Source: Lanius collurio
Lineage: Eukaryota; Chordata; Aves; Passeriformes; Laniidae
Direction of reading: 5' to 3'
DNA length: 64,000 bases
NCBI GenBank assembly: GCA_020086605.1
Contig: JACBWW010000015.1
Location: 6,283,513 to 6,347,512 of the forward strand
A model generated the notes under the pieces. The model had not been told where the DNA came from, did no database searches, and saw nothing but the letters and a program-made list of their open reading frames with translations. A program made the translations under genes and the position numbers. This document shows, piece after piece, positions 22,151 to 33,410 of the stretch (the first letter of the stretch is position 1; the number at the start of each line of letters is the position of its first letter).

Positions 22151-25100
22151 TCAAAAGAACATCCAATCCCAAAGCGGACAGGAGCTACAGACACTAAATA
22201 CGTGTAGGGATGGGAGAAAGAGTAAAAGTAAATAAATCTCGGTTACTTAATTGAAAGGCAGAAGCGAGCCCTTTGTGTACACAGGGCTTCAGGGAGAGGA
22301 AAGCCAGAGCACGGGGAAAGCGGGGGGAGCTCAGGGGCTCCCCTTGGCCCTGCCGGCGGGAGATTTACCTTCGCCCGGCCGTCTCCTCATCCAAAGAAAG
22401 ACAAAAAGAAAGAGAAAAGAGGGTTAGAAGAAGCCCATTGACTGGGGCGAAAGGTTGAGCGGCACGGAGAGCTGTCCCGCCGCGGGGAGGGAGTCAGGGC
22501 TCCCCGTGGCTCTGAGGAGGAGTGGGAGCGGGCCGCTCTTGCAGCACCAGTGGCAAACGGGCAACAAGACTGGAAACAAAACTGGTGAAAAGAAATAACA
22601 CTTTTTTTCCTCCCATCTGCAGATATCCTGTGCCGCTCGAGGAGCGCTGCGGGATGAAAGAAAGAACAGGGCTTTTTAGCGGGTTGGCAGTGGTTTGGAG
22701 TTTTCTTTTAAACGAGGTGCCTTGGCAAGTGAATTTGCATATGATTTTCTGCATAGAAGCCAAAGGATCAAACGAGGCCTCCAAAATCAGTTTTATTTAA
22801 TTATTTGGGGACAAAGCTGAAATTTTGTCATTACAACCTAATATGATAATTGTCTGAAAATGAATCTCAAGGAAAGTCTTTTTGGTGTCTCACATACAAC
22901 CACAAGTTTTTCTCCCTGCATTTATAATCAATGCCCAATAAGTCCCCAAATGCAGAGGATAATGCATGTGATCGAACCCTTTCCTTGGAACAGTGCATTT
23001 ATTCACAGTGTACTTCTTTGAAGAATTTAGCTCCCTAACTTCAGAGGGTATGAAGTATCAAAGGATGCTCTGGACACATGCTTTCATGTAAACACATACA
23101 AATCGATCTTATTCCTTCTGTTAATCCCTCATTCACCCACAGTAGTAACAACTGTGATTAACAGCTCCAATTTGATATCTCATAGTATTCTCCACATGAA
23201 AATACACTGATGATTGGCAGTTTGCAGTTTTCAGTGTTACTACCATATGCAGAGCAACTCTCAAATATTTCTCTTCTCAAATGTGACCTTTCAGATACCT
23301 CTCTCCATGGTATCAAGGGGAGCCTTTCCCCACCAATCCCAAACTTGTTTGCAACAATTCAGTCTCTTCACAAGTGCACATATACATATTTCTAAAAAAT
23401 ACCAGTGCTTTTTCTGTTACCTCTCTCGTACATTGTGGATGCAGTAGAAGTATCTTTTGCAACTGGTGTGCAATATTCTTTCAGGTGCATATCTGGGTTG
23501 AAAAGGGCCTGTTTAGCATCATCAACGCTATCTCAAGTCATGCATACATTGCTAATCAGATGGTGCAACTGCAGAAATCAATGGCCTCTCAGCTTACTGT
23601 AGGCCATTACAACTGTGACTGTAGAAAGTCTTTAGAAAAATAACTATCATGTTCATCTACTGTCATACTGTTATAATTTCCTGCTATCTCAGTTTTCCAG
23701 CTATCAGAAAGTGTTTTGAAAACGCAGTTTTCATGCAGAAATATGAAGCTGATATAATAATAATTTAAAAAGGTAATTTAGTTTTTAAAAATATGTACCC
23801 CCACCCATGAGATGTGGAACTGAAAATATTTAAGGTGCCTGTTTAAAAAATTTTAAGAAATATTATTCTTACTCATTTTCTCACATTCCAGCTTTTAAAA
23901 TTAAAGTGAGGATTTAATTTTCAGTTAATTTATAAGGTTTAGTTAGAGAAATGTTATCAGACTATTTGCTGCACAGACAGCTACAGACTCCAAGAGATCC
24001 CACTGGTGACTTCCAGTCTTCCTTAGGGAGCACTGCAGCAGTTGTTCAGTAGTTAGCAGCATTAATCAGTAGTCTACACCCCACAGTTTAAAGCAGTGAA
24101 TGGATAAGGTAAACACATATAAATCCTTATGTCTTAGAGAAAAATCTTGCATTAGTCTACCATACAAAAGGGGGAAAAAAAGAACGTGAGGAAAGCCTTT
24201 TGAGGCTCTGTTGTCAATATGGAAAGTTCCCTAGTGCTAGGTGAGAGAGTGGCTGAAGCCCTGGCTGCTGTGGGTGAGAATTAGCTCTTTGGGCAACTGA
24301 AAAGGGCAAGGTCAACAGAACACTCACAGCAGAAATTTTATGCCTCAGGAAGAAGTCAAGAGAGAAGTGGCTACTTGTAGGTAATTGCAGTGTCAATCTG
24401 GCTATCCAAAATACTTAGGTTTCCCTCATAGTTTTCTGGGAGGGCAGTCAGATTGGCCTTGAGTCCCTGTCAATGGTCCCAGATGGTCCCTTCTGCTCTG
24501 TGTGGTGCAATGGCAAATCTGGGCGCAGGACACTGCAGAAGGTTTCCTGCAAAATCAGGAGTGGGTTTTACAGCTTATTTCTCAAAGTAATCTGATCTGC
24601 TTCCTCACCTTCTGTGTTGGTACCATTGTGATTTCTCTTCTTGCATCTGCAGTACTGAAATATACAGAGAAAGATGGATGAAAGTTTGAGAATAAACAAA
24701 GTAAGTATCCATTTAAAGGGCTGGACACTCATTGTTCTTATCTTCCTGAAGACAGAAAATCTCTTAATTTGATAGAGCACTTACTACCTGGATACCGGAG
24801 GGCTGATTCCTAAAATGGTCACATAATAATTTTCAAAATACAAAGACACAGCCCTGCCCTCCATCTTTACATTGGCCAGAGGGTGGGTTTTTATCATCTA
24901 GCTGCATCCTCGCTCTGGACTCTTGCTTTCTGCTCTGAGGGGCAGGCACTGACATTTCTTAGCCAAACTGAGACCCAGGATCATTGCCTGAGGTTATGTT
25001 GCTGAGAACCCCAGGGGCAGCTATTTCATGTCACAGCATTCCAGCTGGCAAGAGCAGAGCAAAAGTGGGGCTGTGTGTTCCAGAGAAGGACTGAGGTGCT

Positions 25101-25231
25101 CTGCGAGTGCTGTGGAGCTGTGTGAAACCTTGGGCAGCACCAACAGCAGCTGGACAAGCAATTGTAGCCCTACTTTTGGAAAGAAAATGCAGAGGGCCAG
25201 ATGGCAGTCAACCAGAAGAGCTGAGATCTAA

Positions 25232-25286
25232 ACAAACATCTTAAACAAAACAACAAAAAAAAGCAAAGCAAAACAAGCCCAAACCA
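25232..25286 (+). repeat. A/C-rich low-complexity tract
   Basis: AAACAAAACAACAAAA-type sequence, the complementary form of the G/T tracts. Confidence 0.7.
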
Positions 25287-26776
25287 TATACAGAAGAGAA
25301 GTCTTTTGGAGTAGCACAGATTTCATTCAGAAGTATTAAAAATAAAAGAGGTTGTCCTTGGTGTCTCTTTCTTTTTAAAGGGCATATTTTACCAGATACC
25401 TGCACCAAAAAATGCCATAAAACATTACCTAGCTTATTCAGAAAGCCACTAAGGGAAAAAAAAAGCTTTCTTCAAGGGCAGTTTGATGTGCTGTTTAGCT
25501 TGCTCTGTCATTTTTCTTGTCTCTCTTCATAATCTCTATGCAATCCAGAAACAGCCAGTAAAAAAGAGAGACCCTCTGCTTGTTTAATTACTTCCTGAAA
25601 ATTTGACAACTACTACTTCGGTCTCATTGGATAATCTACTTTTAAATTACCTAGTCTTTCAAAGACAGCATAATTTGAGTACATTTACTTCCCTAGCTAT
25701 ACATCATGCCTATCAAAATTAAATGCTTCCAACATACCAATGCAGTGTTTTAACATTTCACTTTTGTAATACATTTAGCAGTAAATTAAACTTTTTAACA
25801 GATTTTCATACCTGTAGCAGTAAAGCACAGTTAGAAGTGGATCTTTTTATTTTTCCTGATGAGAAATTAAAATTATGTAAAAAATTATTGAAGTTTATAA
25901 AATGCAAATCCTCCCCTCAAATTTTGTGGTAATTAAAATGGTTTTTTTTATTCCTGCTTAAGAAAAAGACTATTTTATTAGTACAACTAATTTTTGAACA
26001 AAATATAAACTCAGGCATAACTCACTGAGTTTTCATTTTTGCTTTACATATAATCAAAATTACAAATGTTATATCAAAAGAATTCACATTATTTTCCTCT
26101 GAATTTCTTTTCAGACTTTTTTTCAGAACAATGAGATTATTTACAGAAATCTAGAACAAACTGTTCAGTGTACTTCTTTAGCAGATTATTCAACTGCCAT
26201 TTTAACTGGTGAATATGTCGGTCTTTAGAAATTCTGTTTTTCTGTGATCTACATGATTATTTCTGCCTCTATATCAGAAAACCAAAAGCTGTCTTAACAA
26301 CACGTATTGATTATCACCAAACTATGCAATGAGCACGTATTCAGAGTGCGGTCTCTGCAGGGTGTGAGTGTTTTTCAAAGCAGAAAGACTACCCCACACA
26401 GTACCAGCATTCCTCCTGTAGAGAAACGGGAAGTGAAAAGCAGTCACAAAAACAGGCCTCTCTCCCAGATATTAGCATAGCTTTTGAGCATTCTTCTCTC
26501 AGGAAATGCTGAATTTGAGGTCGTTTCTTTTTCCTTTTGTTTGTCTGTAGTGACACATGTCAATAAGTCCTATTTTTAAATGAGAGCAGTTTTGATTGCA
26601 GGAATGCATGCAGATCTCATGGTGGATCCTGTTGGTATATGCACCACATGTGTGTGCATGCAAGCAAGCCAGAAGACTGTCTACCACACATGTGCATGTT
26701 AATCCAACATGAGCAAAACCAAAAGCAAAGGAGGTAAAGAAACAGGACGTAAAAAAAAAAGGAAAAAGAAAGAACA

Positions 26777-26786
26777 CCCCCCCCCC
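26777..26786 (+). repeat. C10 homopolymer
   Basis: Ten consecutive C in otherwise A-rich DNA, next to an A-rich run. Confidence 0.9.
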
Positions 26787-29687
26787 TTGCTTCTAAATCA
26801 TCACAAAGACTGCAATATCCTGTTATCTGTTGTAGTAAATTAATATACAAAAATAAAGAAACAAATGTTGCCCTTCTGTGAAAGGAGATAATAAAAGTTA
26901 GAGTCTTCAAAAAGAAAAAAATACCAAACAGAGGAGCAAAGAAATACATTGTTTTAAGCTATACTCAAGAAAAGCACAGACTGATTGACATAATATTTAA
27001 GCAGCCCCAACCTCTTGATATTGCCTATTGAAGTTGTCTTGGGGAGCAAACGCTGTAGACATGAGATGAAAGGCAAGTAAAAGCCGCTGTTTATCTGGTT
27101 GCCACAAACCTGTTTCTAAACCATGACACTGACCCAGTGAGGATAAGATTTCTACGCTGATCTTACTTTTCCTACTACAGAGCTAAAAGGGACTAAAATA
27201 CCCTAATTGAATATACTTTTTTTTTTGTGGAGTCCATAACAAATGCATTTTATCTTAAAGAAAGAATACTACTCACCAAGGGTTAGTGTTGATTTAGAAT
27301 ACCTATCCTGAATGCCTCCTTAATTCTGTTATTATGGTTACCTAATGGTAATTAGGCATATATAAGGAAGACTAAAGTGTCAAGATGTAATATTAAATGA
27401 TGATAAAACAGTAACACCACTTCAGACACCAGTACTTTTTAATTTAATGTCAGGGAGTCAAAATCAGTTACCTACCTGTTTACCAACTCAAGTTTCCTCC
27501 TTTCTCATATCATAAATACATTTACATGTCCAGGAAATATTAAAATTTACAAATCTTATTCAAACTTCTGAAACTTTCACTGAAATACAATATAAAATAA
27601 GAAATAGTATGCAAAAATAAATCTTCCTCTTTTCCCTACTCCAAGATCACAGCAAAACATGTGCAGAGTGAAAACTGATACACAAGAAAATTTTTGGGCA
27701 CTGTTTACAGAACTCACAAGAATAACCTTGACCAGGAATATTTGGAAAGAATGATAGTAATCAACTATGTATAGATTAAGAAATTTTAAAGGTTAAGGCT
27801 GCTGAACAAAATCATTAGAGGTATATTCCTGTGCTTGAACACTCAGGATCTTATTTAGCCCCCTAATGGGCCAACAGTTCCCACTCATGTTAGTGGAAAG
27901 TGTCCTGCACTTCTGAAAACTGCAATACTTATTAAACTGCCTGAATGAGGTGTTTGGTTAGACAGAGGGCACACTGGAGGGAGGGGGTAACCCTCCATAT
28001 CCTGACATTTGCACACACTTTCAGGGTAGTTGGTCTGCTCCCATGCATAGCCCGTGCTACTTTTTCTGTGGGTAGCACAGTAACAGTTTTTACTCTTCTA
28101 GGGTATTCAGTGGCACACACAGATTGTCTCTGCTTCCAAGCCTTTTTCTATTTTTGTTGTAGATCAGCCTAAGCTGATACATTAAAATCACAAACCAAAG
28201 TATGACAGTTTATTTGAATGTAGCGGATTTTGATTGTAGTTAGTTGATTTTGCATAATCACTGTCAAACTTAGAAAATAAACTTCAAATTTCTGTTAAAA
28301 ATGTAAATTATGCTATTTATTTCTTTATTTAGAAGAGTATTTTACTTACTATGCCATGTTTGCTTAATATTTAAGGTCAGAACAGTCACAATAGAATTAA
28401 ATCACTCTTCTGAATGAAGACATGCTCATCCAGTGATTTATAAAAACGGATTAGATCTTAAAAATCAATCATTATAAATGAAAGAATTCCAGGCAACATC
28501 CCACCTGGAATTAATATCTAATTAAATCCTACAATCTCAAAAGGAAAAAAAAAACTTCTTTAGTAACTCATGCACTGTATCTGGCATTTTTAACTTTTCT
28601 TATATAGAAGCTCTTATATAGTAGCTGTCACTCATGATCTATACTTTTGCTTCAGTGTCAGCTTTCAGATTCATGTTACATTGGGTATCTCTTTAAATAA
28701 AAATTAGCCACTCCTAAACTTCTGATCCATCTTTAAAAGCTTGTACTAAAATCAATTATCCTACAGAAGTTTGATCCAGAAGTTCCGAAAATACCTGAAA
28801 AAATAAGTTGTTCTGCTAGTAGCTTACTGTATAAATAAATAAAAATATAAAATTGGACGTTTCATCCCTCTTTTTTGTTTTTTTTATATGATTTTGATTT
28901 TTTTCTTGAAGTGTTAGAATGCTGTTTGCTATCCTCTCCTCAAACCACATTTCTCTAATGGGATATTGCAGGGCTGCTACACAACAGCCGCGTTCCCAAC
29001 ACACAAACAGCTTTCTCCATGTGAAATCTGTCCTTGTTACACGCACACTCCTCGGGGCAAGGCCCAGGGGTGAAGCCTCACTTCAGTGAAATATGTTTCC
29101 CAATGATCATGACAGAGTCAGCATTTTGTAAAGAAAGTACATTTGTAAGAGATATAAAGTTCCCCTAGAGGCAGAGTATGAAAGTAGAAACAACTCAGTT
29201 ACTGTAGTCAGACAAGCATTTCTTTATCCTTAGAAAAAAAATAAAATAACTTTATAAGTAAATGTAATAAGCTCTGTCTAATTTTGGGTGGTTTTTTGAC
29301 AATCTGCAATAAAATGCCCATCGGGCCAGGTTCCTCTTCCCCTTAAGGAATTTCTTTCTACTTATTTCTTTTGGATTTTGAAAAAGGGTAAGAATTATTT
29401 TTTTAAACAATTGGTTGCAGATTAAAACTAACACTGTACATTTCAATTATTATCAATTCATCAGGGAGCCAAAAGAATTGGTATCTTTTTAATTAAAATA
29501 TTTTTATCAGATAACCTAAGCCTCCAAGGCCATATATTTGATTTTAATTAAAAAAAATTCTGCTTGTGATCATTGTTCAGAATTAATATACCAAATAAAA
29601 TATGGGAAGAAAGGAGGTAAAGGGAGGTTATATAGTGTTACCTGATAAAAGGAGACAGTAATATTTAAAATGAGGTAAGTGTTACAC

Positions 29688-29867
29688 CGATTTATGATGT
29701 ATTTTATCTTCTAGAGAAACCCTAGTTTATCGTAGTGTCGTTCAGTTCGAAACGTCAGCTGTATATCTTTCTGCTTTTGAATGTAACTCTAGGTTGAAAG
29801 GAAAAGGTTTGCAGTGACGTGATGTATAAGCAGATCAAAAGCTTGGCATTTTTTCTGGGATAATTCG
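29688..29867. promoter_or_regulatory. CpG-dense, otherwise AT-rich element, candidate conserved enhancer
   Basis: Seven CpGs (29688, 29731, 29739, 29748, 29753, 29818, 29866) lie within 180 bp of AT-rich DNA whose flanks have nearly none. The element contains an E-box CAGCTG and, at its right edge, a TCF/LEF-type CTTTGAT. Retained CpGs in AT-rich DNA suggest constraint or lack of methylation (inference). Confidence 0.3.
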
Positions 29868-31305
29868 CTTTGATATTGAAACATTTTTGTTGTCATAAAT
29901 ACATAAATATTATAAATAACTTATAAATATCTTGAAAGAATATTAATTTATAACACTTAATGTGCCTCTCATCTTCATGGTGCTGTACAAACATCTATTA
30001 ATCAGAAAGGATGAAAATGTTCCTTTTGTTTTTGTCCCCACTCAATTTATCCGGTAAACATTCTCATCCCTAACCCAGTAAGCACCAGAATTTGTATTTT
30101 TTCTTTGTTTCAAAACCAAAACAAAATATCTTCATTCATACTCTGCTTTTACTTTGTATCCATAACATGGCTGTATCAGGAGCCTTGCCAGTACAAAGAA
30201 AAATAAAATTGATCTACTTTGTAAGATAACAGGGCCAAGCAATTCAGCCTCTAAACCCCACACTTAGTCTAATCACTCAGAGGCAAAATAGCCTCAAATA
30301 GCTGGCAAAATAGCCAGCCCCAGTCTGTAACCCCTGTGTTACAGCTGGGGGGCACGGTGGGGAAAGCAGAGGTGGCACTTGGCATCAGCTCCGTGCTGGG
30401 AATGAGATGAAAATGCTTTGGCTTTTAAGGGCAGTATTGGATGTTGCATTAATAAACTTTTTTAACTAAAATTATATGCCAACCTAGATTCAAGAGCTGC
30501 TGTGACTGAAGGAGGAAAGATGTCACCAACCTGCAGATAAGCAGGATTTAGCTTCTTTCAAGGTAGCAGTTCCTGCCTCCCACTGACTTCCAAATAGTGA
30601 AGAAGCAATGAAACATCATTCCTTGGTACATGCTCACTAAATATGCTGTTGTTTCACATCTCCTAGGATTACACCAGTCAATCATTTACCATTCAAAATC
30701 ACAAAAATCACGAATTTCTGGTCCTAATGCTTGAGGGCATTTATCCATGCTATTTCTCTGTGTATACCCATATATCCAATGGAGATTATATTTAAATTTT
30801 TTAATAGATCTAGTAGTATACACACATTTCAAAGAATTTAACTGAAGGAAAAAAGATGATCTTCATTTATCCTGTCAGTGGGTTATTTTGCTCTTTGTAA
30901 GCTAAGCCAGTCCCCCTGAGCACCATTGTTTATTTCCATTTACAGAAATTTCTAGGATAATGTATAGTGTAGTCTAAGGATTATAGCAGCCTGCCACAAT
31001 TGTCAGCACAATTTATTAAAAAATTACAGCCTGAAGTCTCATGATCTTCTACTTTTCATTTTTAGAGAACAACTTTTGGTCTAGGTTAGAGCACATTTAT
31101 TCATTATAGTGTTCATTTTTTAGCTCTTATAGTTTGCTCCCAGAGCAAATGGGATAATAGCTATTTTAATCTATAAACCATTAACATATTTGCCTCATGG
31201 GACTTCGAGGTCTGGGCTGTACACTTTAGTGTTAACTTCTCAGAATTAACTACAAGAAAGGAAATAATTGTTAAAACAGAAGGACTTGTTTTATTTTCAC
31301 TCTTA

Positions 31306-31402
31306 AAAAGCCCCAAAACAAAACCAACTAAACAAAAAAGCCAAACACCAAAAAAACACCAACCCAAAAAAATCCCAACAACAACAACAAAACCCCCAAA
31401 AA
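31306..31402 (+). repeat. A/C-rich low-complexity tract with (CAA)n
   Basis: Repeated CCCCAAAACA, CACCAAAAAAAC and CAACAACAACAACAA. Reading it from the minus strand yields spurious Trp/Phe/Gly-rich peptides. Confidence 0.85.
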
Positions 31403-33240
31403 TTCTTCCAATTAAGGAAAAGAAGAAACTTGCATAAATCTGCCAGGGACCTCAGCTCACAATTTAAGCTCATCATGGTGGACAAGGAATTAATAAATAA
31501 CTGTTGAGCACTCACATACATTCTGAGGATTTAAATTAACCTAATTTAGATAGCAGGGTTTTATTTATGCACATGCAATCCCTTAGCTTCTCATTAAATC
31601 ATCTTGTTGGGTCTATTGGTCCCATTCCAGATTAGTCAAATACAAAAGGAGAGTCTCCTATCATCTTAGAGTGTTTTGGGTTTGGATTATTGAAGAAAAC
31701 AAAACTTGAAGACATTTTCAGATTTTCTCTTGGACAGGCTTAGATACATTGGGAGCTTGGAACAAATTTATAGATGCCACTAGAGGCTTTAATTTTTGTC
31801 TGTTATTCTTCCACTGAATGGCCTTCAGGTTATCATCTGAATCATTTATGCACATACCAAGGCAGATGTATGTACATGGATGCACACAAATGTGTAGATC
31901 ATGAAAACTTATGTAGAAAATTAAGCATAAGCTTTTCTGATTCCATTTCATGATTCTGAAAAGGAAAAAAAAAAAAAAAATCTGCTTTCTTTCAAATCTT
32001 TCCAGGACAAAAAAGATTCTTGAAAGATCCAAATCAGAGCAGTGACCAAGTTCATTACCGAACTTACAATGAAACAGAAGGTATCCCTTGAGTCTCCCTA
32101 CAGTGGTTCTGTGTTAGAGATGCATCTCTTTGTCTGCTGTTCACTAAGTTTCTATCAAGCTAAAAAAATATATAGAAATTTGCAATATTCAATGTTGTAC
32201 CAGCAATAATTTACAGTTTATTAAAATTATTAAGAAAACAAACAATAAAATATGTGTTTGTACAGGACCCAAATTACTGTATCTTTCCCTTTCTTTTCCT
32301 CTTTCAGAGAGAAACATTATGCTTTTCTGAAACACTGTGCTGCCCTGGTGAAAAAAAGAGAACAAATACATCAACAGGATCTCACTTTTCCCTTGTTCAC
32401 CGTCTTAGCAAACTGACCCTGAAGTTTTGGCAGCGGAGGTATATGGGGAGGATGTTTTCAGACAAACCCCTCTTTTGACAACAGGAGTTGGGTGGAAGAT
32501 GAACTTGCAGGCCAAATTGGTCCTTCACAATTGGCCTGGGTATACAAATTAAAAGGGGCTCCAACATGTGCATCAAAAGACACCACGAATCACCAGGGAC
32601 AAGGATAATTTACCTCCGCACAATTCTGAAAGGAGATTTTTGACTGACTTTTACATTTTACCATAACACACTCTTTCTCTTGTGTTTTTTACTTTTCATT
32701 TATTCATAGCATCCTCCAAACCTAAAAAAGCCCCACTAGCCTCAGACACTTAGCACAATGGTAGCTGTCGTCAGCCCCAACGCTTTATCACCTGCGCTTT
32801 ACAGAAGGCAAACCTGGAGCACAGAGTCTGCCATTTACCACACTCAAATGAGCAAGTAAGAGACTTAAAAATAAAGCTTCTTCTCAAGCCTCCTGTAACC
32901 AGCTGCCAGGGCTCTAGGTGCAGATCTGTATTTTTCCAGTCACACACTGTGCCCTTAGAATGTGAGGGCAGCAAAGAGCCTTTCTCATTTAAATCAATTG
33001 CGATTCCAAGAAAGAGAATCTTTGACTTGTTTGCTATGCTTCCCTTGACATACTGCCTCCAGGGCAATGTTCAAAATGACCTTACATAACAGTTTACATT
33101 CATAATCCATCACTGCAGAGGGAAATCAAAACAACAGGCTCTTTCCCGCTTCATTATGAAGGGCTGCTCTTGTTCTATGTTGTGTCCTTGGGAAGGAACC
33201 GGTGACGAAGTCAGATTAGAACTATGAAAAACATAAAACA

Positions 33241-33257
33241 CCCCCACCCCCACCCCC
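33241..33257 (+). repeat. C5-A-C5-A-C5 run
   Basis: Three C5 blocks separated by single A, followed by an A-run. It has only three blocks, so it is not a classical four-run quadruplex. Confidence 0.85.
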
Positions 33258-33336
33258 AAAAAATAACCCTTGTACAATATGTATTTGCAAATTAACTACA
33301 CCCTGGCAATGTGCATTTACAAAGTAGCTGCAAAAA

Positions 33337-33410
33337 TCAAGTGGCTGAAAAATTAATAAAACAACTTTTCTCCAAAGCTCAAGGGCTTCTTAATGCTTGT
33401 TTATCAGGTG
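33337..33410. promoter_or_regulatory. Cluster of NKX2-5-, TAAT-, GATA- and E-box-type words
   Basis: TCAAGTG (33337-33343), a TTAATAAA stretch, TTATCA (33401-33406, minus-strand TGATAA) and an overlapping E-box CAGGTG (33405-33410) lie within 75 bp. The combination recalls cardiac or limb enhancers, but each word is common by chance. Confidence 0.2.

Larger units (their letters stand above)
18222..22680. promoter_or_regulatory. Composite CpG-island domain, orphan promoter/regulatory hub
   Basis: GC- and CpG-rich blocks at about 18235-18815, 19795-20030, 20660-21330, 21480-22080 and 22270-22660 alternate with AT-rich segments dense in homeodomain-type TAAT, GATA and Hox-like words. Several promoter elements are visible: TATA words, CCAAT and ATTGG, GC boxes, and a CArG box. 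Many open frames of 90-176 codons occur on both strands. They overlap each other, are Pro/Arg/Gly/Ser-rich, lack any domain, and are what GC-rich DNA produces by chance. I find no bHLH (HAND2) exon. Position is about 8 kb past the FBXO8 3' end. In other vertebrates, broad CpG domains interleaved with AT-rich blocks mark developmental regulator loci and lncRNA promoters (inference here). Confidence 0.75.
22681..29687. other. Intergenic DNA
   Basis: No exon recognised. Contents are mostly AT-rich unique sequence, GC-richer but CpG-poor stretches at about 24420-24560 and 24860-25230, an A/C tract (25232-25286) and a C10 run (26777-26786). Short open frames on both strands show no family resemblance. 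Confidence 0.7.
29868..33300. other. Intergenic DNA
   Basis: No exon recognised. It holds an A/C tract (31306-31402), an A16 run (31965-31980) and a C5AC5AC5 run (33241-33257). The remainder is AT-rich unique sequence. Confidence 0.7.

Noticed and set aside
18222..22680. HAND2 coding exon as an explanation for the CpG domain.
   Set aside because: I looked for the bHLH basic region and helix sequence on both strands and did not see it.
25197..25208. CTCF-like CCAGATGGCAGT.
   Set aside because: It fits the right half, but the upstream CCA triplet is GGG, so two strongly conserved positions are lost.
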